Source: Candidatus Marispirochaeta associata | GTDB taxonomy: Bacteria; Spirochaetota; Spirochaetia; JC444; Marispirochaetaceae | Direction: 5' to 3' | DNA length: 64,000 nt | Assembly (NCBI GenBank): GCA_001749745.1 | Contig: JWTM01000532.1 | Location: 62,001 to 126,000 of the forward strand | Part shown: piece by piece, positions 17,551 through 26,060 of the stretch | Layout: every line of letters starts with the position of its first letter | Position numbering within the stretch: position 1 is the stretch's first letter | Notes under the pieces: model-generated | What the model was told of the DNA's origin: nothing | Seen by the model: only the letters and a program-made list of their open reading frames with translations | Databases searched by the model: none | Program-made: the position numbers and the translations under genes

Positions 17551-18581
17551 TAGAAATCCTTATCCCGATAGGATTGATAGGTGGCGGGCTGATCCTTGGT
17601 CTCGGTAATGCCCCCTCGCAGCAGGGGATTGTTTTTGAGTCCCTCGAGCACATCCTTCCCCTGACCGAGGGCTTCCCGGCCGTCTTCTATCAGGCCGGAG
17701 ATCTGCGGGGTGGTGTCGTTCACGTAGATCGAGAACTCCTCCAACTGGGCGATAGTATCGTCGATTCCGGCCAGGATCGATTCGATCTCCCGATAGAGGG
17801 CGGCCTTATCGTTCAGGAGCATGGCGATAGAACTGTCCGGCGCCACCACATCGCTCAAGAACCCTTGAGGATCGGCCAATTCACCCGAGAGGGCTTCGAT
17901 ATTCGCCATGGTACCGTTCAGTTGACGGGTCAGTTCTCCCATGGAGTCGTCGAGTTGAGCGGTTATACTCTCGACATTGACGATCGTTCCGCCGACGGGA
18001 CCGCTGTTTCTGCCTTCCAGGGTCTCGGTAACGCTTACCAGAAGCTCATCCAGGGAGATTACCGCGGTATTGGCGTTGTCCAAGATCGTCGAGACATCGT
18101 CCAAGAGCAGACTCACCGCATCGCTCTCGTTTATCTCCACCAATCCGTCGGTGACAAGCTTCTTTCCTTCGGCAAAGTCGGTGGAGGGAATGTATGAACC
18201 GTCGGGGAGCGGCGGGGTGGCGTAGCGCCCGGGATAGAGGAGGAGTCCTCCGCCGAGTCCCAATGGATTGCTGGAAAGCTGCAGAATGGAGTTCTCCCGC
18301 ACCTTCTCGTGGTAGTTCTCGAATATGGAGAAGCGTATCTCTACCCGGTTATTGTCTAAAAGGAGAATCTTATTGACCGTACCGATTTGAAAACCCTTCA
18401 GTTTGATCGACATGCCGAGTTTTAGACCTTCGGCGGAATCGAAGATGCTGTAGAAATCGGGATCGTTCTTAAACCAGCGCTGGTTTACCCCCATCAGGAT
18501 CATTACCAGGGCCACGAAGAGGATGGCTATCAGCACAAATATGCCGGTTATCTGCTCGGCGTAGCGAATCTTAAACTTCAT
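17550..18581 (-). CDS. mlaD: MCE-domain lipid transport protein (MlaD-like)
   Basis: 343 residues. A single N-terminal membrane helix (about 11-31, ITGIFVLIAILFVALVMILMG) is followed by the MCE domain (FYSIFDSAEGLKLGMSIKLKGFQIGTVNKI...SSNPLGLGGGLLLYPG). The C-terminal half is a long helical region, longer than E. coli MlaD and closer to the extended Mce/YrbD type. In the family, MCE rings shuttle phospholipids between inner and outer membranes. It forms a complete transporter set with the permease and ATPase genes upstream. Confidence 0.9.
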   Translation of the reverse strand: MKFKIRYAEQITGIFVLIAILFVALVMILMGVNQRWFKNDPDFYSIFDSAEGLKLGMSIKLKGFQIGTVNKILLLDNNRVEIRFSIFENYHEKVRENSILQLSSNPLGLGGGLLLYPGRYATPPLPDGSYIPSTDFAEGKKLVTDGLVEINESDAVSLLLDDVSTILDNANTAVISLDELLVSVTETLEGRNSGPVGGTIVNVESITAQLDDSMGELTRQLNGTMANIEALSGELADPQGFLSDVVAPDSSIAMLLNDKAALYREIESILAGIDDTIAQLEEFSIYVNDTTPQISGLIEDGREALGQGKDVLEGLKNNPLLRGGITETKDQPATYQSYRDKDF

Positions 18582-18639
18582 CTCTCGCTTCCTAATCTCA
18601 TTCTAGTCGGCCCCCCGGAGTGTGTCAATTCGCCTTCCT

Positions 18640-19449
18640 TCAAAGAAGAAATGGATTCTCATCCTCGTCCGGACTCAATAGCTGTAACAGATCGTCTCCC
18701 AGAATAGAATCGGCATCTACCACCGATCCGATAATCTCCTTCACCTTCTCATCCTCGCCCGTAAGGACATCCCGGAAGGGTCCGTGAGCCAGAATCTGCC
18801 CCCGGTCGAGAACAATCAGGTTATCCGCCGAGGAAGAGATCAATTCCCGGTCGTGGGAACAGATAAGCAGGGTCTTTCCCTTACTCTTGAGATCGGTAAC
18901 GATGCGCCGGATCCTCGCCGCCACGGCTGAATCGACGTTGTCCGTGGGACTATCCATATAGATCAGTTCCGGATCGGTCATCAGCGCCCGGATGAAACCG
19001 ATCATCTTCCGTTCCCCTCCCGAGAGCTGGGCCGGCCTGAGCTGCGGATTATCCTGAAAACCGATGCGGGCAATCGACTCCCGCACCCGTGCGGCGATCT
19101 CCTCCCGGCTCAGATCGGGAAAATGGTACTGGAGCGGCAGATTCAGATTATCGACAATCGAGCGGTTGGCCCACAAGGCGCCGTCCTGGAACACGAAGCC
19201 GTTCTGACGCCGGAAGACGCGATTGTCCTCCTCGCTCATATGGAAGAAATCCTCACCTCGATAAAAGACCCGGCCGCCGTCGGTGGGAATAATGCCTGCG
19301 GCGATCTTCAGCAGGGTGCTTTTACCTGAGCCCGAGGGACCGAGGATAACGGTTACGCTTCCTTCCTCGAAGGAGGCGGAGATCCCTTTGATGATCTCTA
19401 CTCCCCCGCGAACAATCCGTACCTCTTGCAGATCCAATATCGTCGCCAC
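18640..19449 (-). CDS. mlaF: ABC transporter ATPase (MlaF-like)
   Basis: 269 residues. Walker A GPSGSGKST, signature LSGGERKMIGFIRAL and Walker B-like LIYMDSPTDNVDS, with the switch histidine in ICSHDRE. In Walker B the usual D-E is replaced by D-S (MDSPTDNVD), which removes the standard catalytic glutamate and is worth noting. It energises the MlaE permease at the inner face of the inner membrane. It starts 10 bases after mlaE, and 58 bases separate it from mlaD. Confidence 0.9.
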   Translation of the reverse strand: MATILDLQEVRIVRGGVEIIKGISASFEEGSVTVILGPSGSGKSTLLKIAAGIIPTDGGRVFYRGEDFFHMSEEDNRVFRRQNGFVFQDGALWANRSIVDNLNLPLQYHFPDLSREEIAARVRESIARIGFQDNPQLRPAQLSGGERKMIGFIRALMTDPELIYMDSPTDNVDSAVAARIRRIVTDLKSKGKTLLICSHDRELISSSADNLIVLDRGQILAHGPFRDVLTGEDEKVKEIIGSVVDADSILGDDLLQLLSPDEDENPFLL

Positions 19450-19459
19450 TGCACAGCCC

Positions 19460-20236
19460 CTAGAGATAGTAGATCATCGTGATGATCGCATCGGCGACGA
19501 TACAGAGGATAAAGCCCTGGCCGACGGCCTTGATCACCTTCTGGGGGATTTCGGTGGAGGCCTGCTGAACGGCGAATCCGTTGTAGGTAGCCACGGTACT
19601 GATAATCGCCCCGAAGACGATGCTCTTGATGAAGGAGGAGGTGATGTCCGCCAGGCGTATCTGGCTCAGGAGATTGCCGAAATACTCCATGAACTGGATA
19701 GGTCTGATCAGCTGGGTAAGAAAGTAGGAGCCCACCAATCCGAAGATATTGAAGTAGATGTTTAAAAGCAGCATGGAGATGACCACTCCGAGAAACCGGG
19801 GAACCACCAGATAAGAGATCGGATTGATGCCCACCGAAACATAGGCCTCTATCTCATGGGAAATAACCATGTTGCCCAGCTCGGTTGCGATGGCCGTTCC
19901 CGACCTGGCGGTAATGATAAATGCGGTCAAGAGGGGACCCAGCTCACGGGTGATAACCGTTATCAGGATTGCATAGATCAGCTGTCCCTGACCAAACTGG
20001 GGGAGTAGATTGACGCCCTGAACGATGATTACCGCACCCAGGGCCATGGCGATCAGGCCAGTTATGGCTAGGGCCTCGAAACCGGTGAAGAGGATCTGCA
20101 TCACCAGGACCTTGAATCCGACCTGCTTCCGCCGGATAAACAGAAGGGCCTCTTTGGTTACCAGGTAGAAGAATCCCGCCCCGTAGGCGAAGCTCGTCAT
20201 TTTTTCTATCAGCCAGCGGCCCAGCATGCGTACCAT
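19460..20236 (-). CDS. mlaE: ABC lipid transport permease (MlaE-like)
   Basis: 258 residues, with five or six hydrophobic segments and the MlaE family signatures FTGFEALAITGLIAMALGAVIIVQG, LITVITRELGPLLTAFIITARSG and EIEAYVSVGINPISYLVVPR. It forms the membrane channel of the MCE transporter. GGAAGG lies 6 bases before the ATG. The PHP gene ends 45 bases upstream, so read-through from its promoter is likely. Confidence 0.93.
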   Translation of the reverse strand: MVRMLGRWLIEKMTSFAYGAGFFYLVTKEALLFIRRKQVGFKVLVMQILFTGFEALAITGLIAMALGAVIIVQGVNLLPQFGQGQLIYAILITVITRELGPLLTAFIITARSGTAIATELGNMVISHEIEAYVSVGINPISYLVVPRFLGVVISMLLLNIYFNIFGLVGSYFLTQLIRPIQFMEYFGNLLSQIRLADITSSFIKSIVFGAIISTVATYNGFAVQQASTEIPQKVIKAVGQGFILCIVADAIITMIYYL

Positions 20237-20281
20237 AACTGCCTTCCATCTTAGGTTAAACTGGTCTGCCCCGCAAGCTGC

Positions 20282-21133
20282 TTATCCCATATTATGGAGA
20301 TACTCCTTCAATTTCGGTATCAGCGAGAGCTCTTCAGGAATTGCGGAGCCCCAGGAGGTTTTACCGAAGTAGCGTTGCTCTTCCGGGGCGCCGTGGAAAT
20401 CGGAGCCTCCCGAAGCGAGGAGTCCGACTTCACCCGCGGCCTGTTCCAAGCGCCGATACCACTGACGGTTGACGGTTGGATGGATAACCTCGATCCCGTC
20501 GATTCCCAGCTCCCGCCATTGGGGAAGCAGCTCGAGGAGCTTGCCGTTGGCTATCCGCAAGGAGAGGGGATGAGCGACGACCGTTATGCCTCCGGCGGCA
20601 TGAATCGCCGCGATACATCGTTCGAGGGGAGGATTGAAGCGGGGAAGATAGTAGGGGCGTCCCTCGGAGAGAAAGCGGGCGAAGGCCTCTCTGCGGCTCT
20701 TAACGAGGCCCTGATCGATAAGATAGTCGGCAATATGGGGGCGTCCGGGAGAGGGAGTCTCCAGACTATTTAGCCAATCCTGATAATCGACCGGCAGATT
20801 ATCGGCCTTCATCAATGAGAATATTTCTCGGTTCCGTTCTCCCCGACCGTCACGGATCTCGTCACAGAGGGTGTTGAGAAGATCGTTGTGTATATCCACG
20901 CAGTAGCCGAGGAGGTGGAGTTCACCGGGATTGAAGGAGGCCGAGAGTTCAATTCCCGGCACGGCGGCGACTCCCTGCTCCGCACCGGCGCGGACGAATT
21001 CCCCAACACCCTCGAAGCTGTCGTGATCCGTCAGGGCGAGCATCGAATCCTCAGCATTAGCCGCCTTTCGAATGAGCTCAGTCGGGGTAAAGAGACCGTC
21101 GGAAGCGGTCGAGTGCAGATGCAGATCGATCAT
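20282..21133 (-). CDS. PHP-domain phosphoesterase (YciV/RNase AM family)
   Basis: 283 residues. The metal-binding motifs of the PHP family are complete: DLHLHSTASDG (HxH), LTDHDS, GIELSA, later VVAHPLSL, and GSDFHG at about 256. Members of COG0613 act as 3',5'-nucleotide phosphatase or 5'-3' exonuclease on RNA and trim rRNA 5' ends in Escherichia coli. It has no Shine-Dalgarno; its promoter ends 6 bases before the ATG. It may head the operon that continues into the lipid transporter. Confidence 0.85.
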   Translation of the reverse strand: MIDLHLHSTASDGLFTPTELIRKAANAEDSMLALTDHDSFEGVGEFVRAGAEQGVAAVPGIELSASFNPGELHLLGYCVDIHNDLLNTLCDEIRDGRGERNREIFSLMKADNLPVDYQDWLNSLETPSPGRPHIADYLIDQGLVKSRREAFARFLSEGRPYYLPRFNPPLERCIAAIHAAGGITVVAHPLSLRIANGKLLELLPQWRELGIDGIEVIHPTVNRQWYRRLEQAAGEVGLLASGGSDFHGAPEEQRYFGKTSWGSAIPEELSLIPKLKEYLHNMG

Positions 21134-21139
21134 GGGGAT

Positions 21140-21168
21140 ATACTAGACCGAAAGAGAGGGGATCTCAA
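21140..21168 (-). promoter_or_regulatory. Sigma-70 promoter of the PHP gene, close to ATG
   Basis: On the minus strand: TTGAGA (21163-21168), 17 bases, TAGTAT (21140-21145), then 6 bases to the ATG at 21133. The start point coincides with the start codon. Confidence 0.65.
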
Positions 21169-21236
21169 GTACGGGAGAAGGGAAAAAACCTTCCATTCTG
21201 CTCTCTTTTTTCCGATAGTTAAAGGAGAGGCGGAGA

Positions 21237-21266
21237 TTGACGTAAGCTCCGAAAGATCGATACAAT
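21237..21266 (+). promoter_or_regulatory. Sigma-70 promoter of the cyclic-nucleotide-domain genes
   Basis: TTGACG (21237-21242), 18 bases, TACAAT (21261-21266). The leader is about 25 bases and includes AAGGTGG. Confidence 0.6.
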
Positions 21267-21297
21267 TCTACCTCAAGTAAGGTGGTGAATACCAGCG

Positions 21298-22287
21298 ATG
21301 CCGAAGTCAATGAGTTACAAAGCCAACTCCGTGGTTTATTTCCGGGGTGACGCAAGCGAGAAGATCTACATCCTGAAGACGGGGCGGGTTAATCTCCGTT
21401 ATAACGACATCGAGACCGGCCAGGAGATCAACGAGTTGATCAAGACCGGTGAGTTCTTCGGCGTAAAGTCATCCCTTGGCAAATACCCCCGGGAAGAGAC
21501 GGCTATGGTACTTTCCGACTCGGAGATGATCGTTTTTTCGATACCCGAGTTCGAACAGGTCGTCCTGAAAAATACCCGCATCATCATGAAGATGCTTAAG
21601 GTATTTTCGAACCAGCTGCGCCGGATCCACAAGCAGGTTCAGAATTTGATCTCCACCAGCGACGCCGACACCGATCCCGAGGAGGGACTCTTTCAGATCG
21701 GCGAATATTATCTGAAGAACAAACGATACCGGCAGGCCCTCTACACCTTTCAGCGTTATCTCCTCTATTACCCCCACGGTAAGTATGCCGAGGAGGCGAC
21801 CTCGAACATCTCCTTAGCCGAACAGTACAGCCATAAAAGTCCTCCGCAAAACCGGCCGAGCCAGAACGAGGTGCGTCCTGCAGCCCGGGGTGCGGAACTC
21901 TCACCCAGCGCTAAGGAGTACTACAATGCGGTCAGCCTCTTCAGCCAGCAGCGTTTCGACGAGGCCCTGAAACAGTTCAAAGCGATCCTGAATCAGGCCG
22001 ACGACGAGGAGTACATCGCCAAGGCCTATTTCGAGATCGGCCGCTGCTATTACGGGCTCAACAAGTTCGACGATACGGTATCCCACTTTACCGGGATGAT
22101 TCAGCGTTATCCGAAGCACCCCGATCTGGCGGATGCCCTCTTTTACGTTGCCAGCGCCTATGAGAAGAACGGTTCGAACGCCAAGGCGAAAGGGCTCTAC
22201 ACCAAGATCTTAACCATCGCTCCCGAAGAAAATCCGGTTCACCGGAAAGCAAAGAAAGCGCTCAAAGCGCTGGAAGGAAGGGCTTAA
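21298..22287 (+). CDS. Cyclic-nucleotide-binding domain protein with TPR repeats
   Basis: 329 residues. Residues 5-105 are a CRP-type cyclic nucleotide-binding domain (VVYFRGDASEKIYILKTGRVNLRY, then GEFFGVKSSLGKYPREETAMVLSDSEM). No helix-turn-helix follows. Residues 130-325 are tetratricopeptide repeats (YLKNKRYRQALYTFQRYLLYYPHGKYAEEA, YYGLNKFDDTVSHFTGMIQRYP). A ligand-sensing scaffold rather than a DNA-binding regulator. Only one base separates its stop from the next gene, a true CRP-like regulator, so the two are made together. Confidence 0.8.
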   Translation: MPKSMSYKANSVVYFRGDASEKIYILKTGRVNLRYNDIETGQEINELIKTGEFFGVKSSLGKYPREETAMVLSDSEMIVFSIPEFEQVVLKNTRIIMKMLKVFSNQLRRIHKQVQNLISTSDADTDPEEGLFQIGEYYLKNKRYRQALYTFQRYLLYYPHGKYAEEATSNISLAEQYSHKSPPQNRPSQNEVRPAARGAELSPSAKEYYNAVSLFSQQRFDEALKQFKAILNQADDEEYIAKAYFEIGRCYYGLNKFDDTVSHFTGMIQRYPKHPDLADALFYVASAYEKNGSNAKAKGLYTKILTIAPEENPVHRKAKKALKALEGRA

Positions 22288-22288
22288 G

Positions 22289-22939
22289 ATGGCTCTCGAT
22301 ATGTCGATGTTCAACCGCTTTGCCGTCACCTTTGAAAAGGACGACATCATCTTCTGCGAGCATGAACCGGGGGATACCTTCTATCTGATTCAAACCGGCC
22401 GGGTACAGATCGTCAAGATCATGGAAGACCTGGAGAAGAATCTCGACATTCTTCATCCCGGTGAGATCTTCGGCGAGATGGCTATTTTGGAGGACTCTCC
22501 CCGGTCGGCGACAGCCATAGCCCTCGATCAGTGCAAGCTCCTGGAGTTCAACCAGGAGAACTTCGAGGTGTTGATGCAGGGGAATCCCCAGATCGCCCTC
22601 AAGCTCCTGAAGCTCTTTACCAAACGGGTCTACGACCAGAAACGGCGCTTCATGATCCTGACCCTTGAAGATGAACAGGCCCGGGTCGCCGACGTTTTCC
22701 TGATGCTGGCCGAGACTCAGCCGCGCCAGGATGAGGAGTCGGACGAACGGGTCTTTATGACCAGCGTGGACGATATCGCTCACTGGGCCGGCATGAGCCC
22801 CGACAAGGTACGGCAGATTCTGAACCATTTCGTCGCACAACGGCGGATGGAGGTCTATAACGACCGGATCGTAGTGCAGAACATCAACGATTTTCAGCGT
22901 TTCGTAAATACCAGGCGAAAAAAACAGCAAAACGAGTAA
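22289..22939 (+). CDS. Crp/Fnr-family transcription regulator
   Basis: 216 residues. The effector domain (IIFCEHEPGDTFYLIQTGRVQIVKIMED...HPGEIFGEMAILEDSPRSATA) carries the phosphate-binding-cassette pattern GEMAILEDSPRSATA. The C-terminal winged helix (VDDIAHWAGMSPDKVRQILNHFVAQR) should bind DNA. It has no Fnr cysteine cluster, so cAMP or another nucleotide is a more likely ligand than oxygen. It is co-transcribed with the TPR paralogue immediately upstream. Confidence 0.88.
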   Translation: MALDMSMFNRFAVTFEKDDIIFCEHEPGDTFYLIQTGRVQIVKIMEDLEKNLDILHPGEIFGEMAILEDSPRSATAIALDQCKLLEFNQENFEVLMQGNPQIALKLLKLFTKRVYDQKRRFMILTLEDEQARVADVFLMLAETQPRQDEESDERVFMTSVDDIAHWAGMSPDKVRQILNHFVAQRRMEVYNDRIVVQNINDFQRFVNTRRKKQQNE

Positions 22940-23018
22940 AAAAAGCCACTCCTCTACACCAAAACTCCTGCTTTTTCGTCTTCTTATAGCGTAGGGACGA
23001 TAAGGAAGGAGAACGGTA

Positions 23019-23558
23019 ATGAGCCCCAGGCTCGCAGAACAGTTTCGACTCAACCGCAACAAGATGCTCCGCTTTGTCGAACGGCGTATAGACGACGCCG
23101 AAGAGGCCGAGGATCTCCTACAGGATCTCTACGAAAAGGCCGCGGAGAGTCTCTCCCTGCTTACGCCCATCGAGAATCTCAGCGGCTGGCTCTGGAGATC
23201 CCTTAAGAACCGAATCGTCGACTACTACCGGACGCGGGCTAGTGAAAGGCGGATGAGCGCTACACACGATGATGTGTCCGATCTCTCCTGGGAGGATCTC
23301 GTTCCGGATCCCCAGGGAAGTGCGGAAAAACAGTATCTGCGGAACGAGCTCATCGACGCCCTCTACGAGAGCTTGGACGAGTTGCCGGACGAACAGAGGG
23401 AAGTCTTTCTGCTGCAGGCAGTGGAAGGACGAACCTTTCAGGAGATTGCCGAGCTGACCGGAACCTCTATCAATACCTTGACGGCCCGGAAACGCTATGC
23501 GGTCAAATTCTTACGCCGCCGCCTGGCGGAATTATACGAGCTCATAGAAGAGCTATAG
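23019..23558 (+). CDS. ECF-type RNA polymerase sigma factor
   Basis: 179 residues with region 2 (FVERRIDDAEEAEDLLQDLYEKA, SGWLWRSLKNRIVDYYR) and region 4 (LPDEQREVFLLQAVEGRTFQEIAELTGTSINTLTARKRYAVKFLRRRL), and no region 3, as in extracytoplasmic-function factors. A strong ribosome site (AAGGAAGGAG) precedes the ATG. The next gene, 8 bases downstream, encodes a small membrane protein that could be its regulator. No classical zinc anti-sigma (HxxxCxxC) is seen. Confidence 0.9.
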   Translation: MSPRLAEQFRLNRNKMLRFVERRIDDAEEAEDLLQDLYEKAAESLSLLTPIENLSGWLWRSLKNRIVDYYRTRASERRMSATHDDVSDLSWEDLVPDPQGSAEKQYLRNELIDALYESLDELPDEQREVFLLQAVEGRTFQEIAELTGTSINTLTARKRYAVKFLRRRLAELYELIEEL

Positions 23559-23566
23559 GAGGAGAT

Positions 23567-23941
23567 ATGCACATTCACAATCATCGTAATTTTAATCCCA
23601 TCAAGTTCATTCCCTGGATAATCCTAGGCATAATCGGCGCCGCCGCCCTGGCCCTGGTCTTCGGCTTCGTCGTAATGGCCCTTTGGAACTGGCTTATGCC
23701 GGAAATCTTCGGCTTATCCCATATCGGTTATTGGCAGGCGTGGGGGCTGGTACTCCTGGCCCATATTCTCTTTAAAGGGCACATCGGGCACCACCATGAC
23801 CGGCACAGTGATCGGTTATCCAACAGGGATGAGTGGAAAGAGAAGTTCCGTGAACGCTTTAGCCATCCGACCTCCCATTGGGAGAACAGAGATGATGATG
23901 CCCCAACGGACAAAAGCAAAGGAGACGACGATGCTGAATAG
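23567..23941 (+). CDS. Small His-rich two-helix membrane protein, possible ECF partner
   Basis: 124 residues with a strong AGGAGGAG ribosome site. Two hydrophobic segments (about 14-45 and 52-68) are flanked by histidine-rich ends: MHIHNHRN at the N-terminus and KGHIGHHHDRHSDR after the second helix. The tail is very polar and acidic (residues 80-124). No family recognised. Position directly after an ECF sigma gene suggests a membrane-bound regulator or a target gene; the histidines may bind metal. It overlaps the following methyltransferase gene by 11 bases. Confidence 0.65.
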   Translation: MHIHNHRNFNPIKFIPWIILGIIGAAALALVFGFVVMALWNWLMPEIFGLSHIGYWQAWGLVLLAHILFKGHIGHHHDRHSDRLSNRDEWKEKFRERFSHPTSHWENRDDDAPTDKSKGDDDAE

Positions 23942-24485
23942 GCTCAATCTGCGGCTGATGAACTGGCAGGCCAAGGCTCGCTGGAAACGTATAAAACCGG
24001 CAATTCCCCTTTCTGCGGAGGCGGTAATTGCCGACATAGGGCCCGGCGGCGGCTTCTATACCGCGGCCTTTGCCAATGCCGCCGCTAAAGGGGAGATCTA
24101 TGCCGTGGATGTGGAGAGTAGAAACCTTGGGTTTATCCGCAGGCATGCAGAGCGATTGGGCTTTGCTGAAAGACTGGTTTTGGTTCTGGGGGAGGAGGAG
24201 GACTGCCTCTTGCCGGAGGATCGTTTTGATCTGATTTTTTGCAGCAATGCCTATCACCACATGCAGAGTCCGGTCGTCTACTTCAGGAGTGTGGCCAGGG
24301 CGCTCAAGCCGGCGGGAAAAGCTGTAGTGATCGATTACGACGGTACATCCGGCTGGATGCCGAAACACGGCCACAGCACGTCGCCGGAAAAGATTAGGGA
24401 GGATCTGAAGCTGGCCGGTCTTAAGCTCTCGGCGCAGCATGATCAGTTGCCGGGACAGTCGTTTCAGGTTTTTTCCAGGCAGTAG
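23931..24485 (+). CDS. Class I SAM-dependent methyltransferase
   Basis: 184 residues from ATG 23931, which has AAAGGAG 7 bases upstream. The longer in-frame start at 23796 lies inside the preceding gene. The SAM-binding loop is VIADIGPGGGFYTAAFANA, the acidic loop is YAVDVES, and FDLIFCSNAYHHMQ is motif IV, with ALKPAGKAVVIDYD after it. This is the UbiE/methyltransferase 11 type. The substrate is not evident. It is translationally coupled to the membrane protein of the ECF operon. Confidence 0.8.
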   Translation: MLNRLNLRLMNWQAKARWKRIKPAIPLSAEAVIADIGPGGGFYTAAFANAAAKGEIYAVDVESRNLGFIRRHAERLGFAERLVLVLGEEEDCLLPEDRFDLIFCSNAYHHMQSPVVYFRSVARALKPAGKAVVIDYDGTSGWMPKHGHSTSPEKIREDLKLAGLKLSAQHDQLPGQSFQVFSRQ

Positions 24486-24506
24486 CCTCGATTCCGAAGA
24501 TCGGTG

Positions 24507-25436
24507 TTAAAGCTCCTTTTGGGCCGCGGCTTTTTCTAATAGAACTATCAGAACGACGCCCCCGGCGGCCAGGAGCAGGGCGATAAGTACCTCGGAATTG
24601 AGGGCGGCCGGCAGATGCCACTGATACCCTTCTACGATCCGTTCCCCGCCGCTTTTGAGGATTAGCTCCCCGGCGGCGTCGGTTTTATAGAGTTCGCTCT
24701 TCCAGGGCCAAAGAACCGCTAAGGAACCGAGGATAAACCCGGTTAAAAGGCTGATCGTCTGATCCCTGTAGCTCGCGATAATCCAGGAGAGGAGGTACGA
24801 GAATCCCAGGAGTCCGAGCCCCGCGCCGGCTATAACCGGGAGGAGCACCGCAAGGTTTAGCTGATTGACCGCATCTATCATCACCAACTGGTAGTTCCCC
24901 ATCAACACCAGCACAAAGGAGCCGGAGAGCCCGGGGAGCACCATGCTGCACGCGGCCACGGCGCCGCAGATGAGGAGGTAAAGCGGATTGGCGTTCTCCG
25001 CCGCCGGACTCAAGAGGGAGATGCTGACGGCCGTCGCGGCGCCGATAAGAAAGGCGAATCCCGTGGAGAACGAGAATCGCTCCACGGTCTTCCCAACGAA
25101 ATAGACCGAGGCTAAGATCAATCCGAAGAAGAAGGACCAGAGATAGACCGGATAGTTGATAAAGAGGAAGTCGAAGAGCCGGGCTATGGTGAGGATACTC
25201 AGGGCTACGCCAACCATCAGGGCGATGAGAAAGAGCAGGTCCAGATGGCGCGCTAATTCGCGAAAACGGCCCTGAAACAGGAGCTTCAGCGCTTCCAGAT
25301 TGAATGATTTAATCGCGTTAATCAGTCGTTCGAAGATCCCCGTTAAGAGGGCGATCGTCCCCCCTGAAACTCCGGGGATCACGTTGGCCGCTCCCATGGC
25401 GACGCCTTTGAAGAAAATCGATAACAGGGCTCTCAT
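24507..25436 (-). CDS. DUF368 membrane protein, putative polyprenyl-phosphate transporter
   Basis: 309 residues, with eight or nine hydrophobic segments. The family signatures GVAMGAANVIPGVSGGTIALLTGIFERLI near the N-terminus and VLPGLSGSFVLVLMGNY in the middle form an inverted pair of PG(V/L)SG motifs. DUF368 proteins have been shown in other bacteria to return undecaprenyl phosphate across the inner membrane for cell-wall synthesis. A weak GAGGTAG lies upstream of the ATG. The gene is convergent with the methyltransferase. Confidence 0.88.
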   Translation of the reverse strand: MRALLSIFFKGVAMGAANVIPGVSGGTIALLTGIFERLINAIKSFNLEALKLLFQGRFRELARHLDLLFLIALMVGVALSILTIARLFDFLFINYPVYLWSFFFGLILASVYFVGKTVERFSFSTGFAFLIGAATAVSISLLSPAAENANPLYLLICGAVAACSMVLPGLSGSFVLVLMGNYQLVMIDAVNQLNLAVLLPVIAGAGLGLLGFSYLLSWIIASYRDQTISLLTGFILGSLAVLWPWKSELYKTDAAGELILKSGGERIVEGYQWHLPAALNSEVLIALLLAAGGVVLIVLLEKAAAQKEL

Positions 25437-25535
25437 GCTGAGTTCTACCTCTCTTCGGGAGAGTTCCTATGGCAAGTTGGCTCTCCACAAGAGCCTGTTT
25501 AATACATGCGGGCGCTCCTGTCCAGTCGGAGAGGG

Positions 25536-25970
25536 CTACTCTTTTTCAGCCAACTCTTTAAAGTCGCTCAAATATTTTTGTGACTGCTGTCGGAAGGCCT
25601 TCGGCATCAGCAGACCGAAGATGCGCATAAAACCGCTGAACTTGAAGAGGTTCTCGTTTATGACCCGGGTTCGTCCTGCATCAAGGGGTTCGAATCTGGT
25701 GGTAACTAGATTATAGACCCCCTTGGCGTCGTACTGCACGCTGTATTTGCGGGGCAGATCGGATACGAGTACGGTCTCGACCATCTCCATCTCTTTCTCT
25801 CCGCTTTTAAAGCGCCAGCGGGCGGTTGAGCCCTCGCTATAAGGTTCGCCGCTGAGCTGATCGATCCCGGCGAAGCCCTGCATCCATTCTCCCAAGCGGT
25901 CTCGGTCGATAAATAACTTGGCCAGATCCTCGGGCTTTCGATCTATCTCTATCTGCACGTCGTACTTCAT
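25536..25970 (-). CDS. SRPBCC (START-like) domain protein
   Basis: 144 residues with the fold pattern of the SRPBCC/polyketide cyclase superfamily: MKYDVQIEIDRKPEDLAKLFIDRDRLGEWMQGF at the start, a central strand-rich block and a long C-terminal helix (FRQQSQKYLSDFKELAEKE). These proteins bind hydrophobic ligands; the ligand is unknown. No clear Shine-Dalgarno. It lies upstream of, and is transcribed in the same direction as, the DUF368 gene, but they are about 100 bases apart. Confidence 0.7.
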   Translation of the reverse strand: MKYDVQIEIDRKPEDLAKLFIDRDRLGEWMQGFAGIDQLSGEPYSEGSTARWRFKSGEKEMEMVETVLVSDLPRKYSVQYDAKGVYNLVTTRFEPLDAGRTRVINENLFKFSGFMRIFGLLMPKAFRQQSQKYLSDFKELAEKE

Positions 25971-26018
25971 ACTGATTAAGGTACTGAGATATGCCGCCGG
26001 AGGGGAAGGGGCGCAGAT

Positions 26019-26052
26019 AAAAAATGGCCGCCCGGATTCCTTCCAAGCGGCC
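26019..26052 (-). terminator. Intrinsic terminator of tRNA-Thr
   Basis: A GGCCGC/GCGGCC stem (26026-26031 with 26047-26052), partly continued inward, then six T on the minus strand. It lies directly after the tRNA. Confidence 0.75.
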
Positions 26053-26060
26053 CTTACACG

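Noticed and set aside
22960..23000. Autoregulatory ECF promoter (AAC ... GTC)
   Set aside because: Fragments of both boxes are present, but the spacing is about 12 bases instead of about 16.
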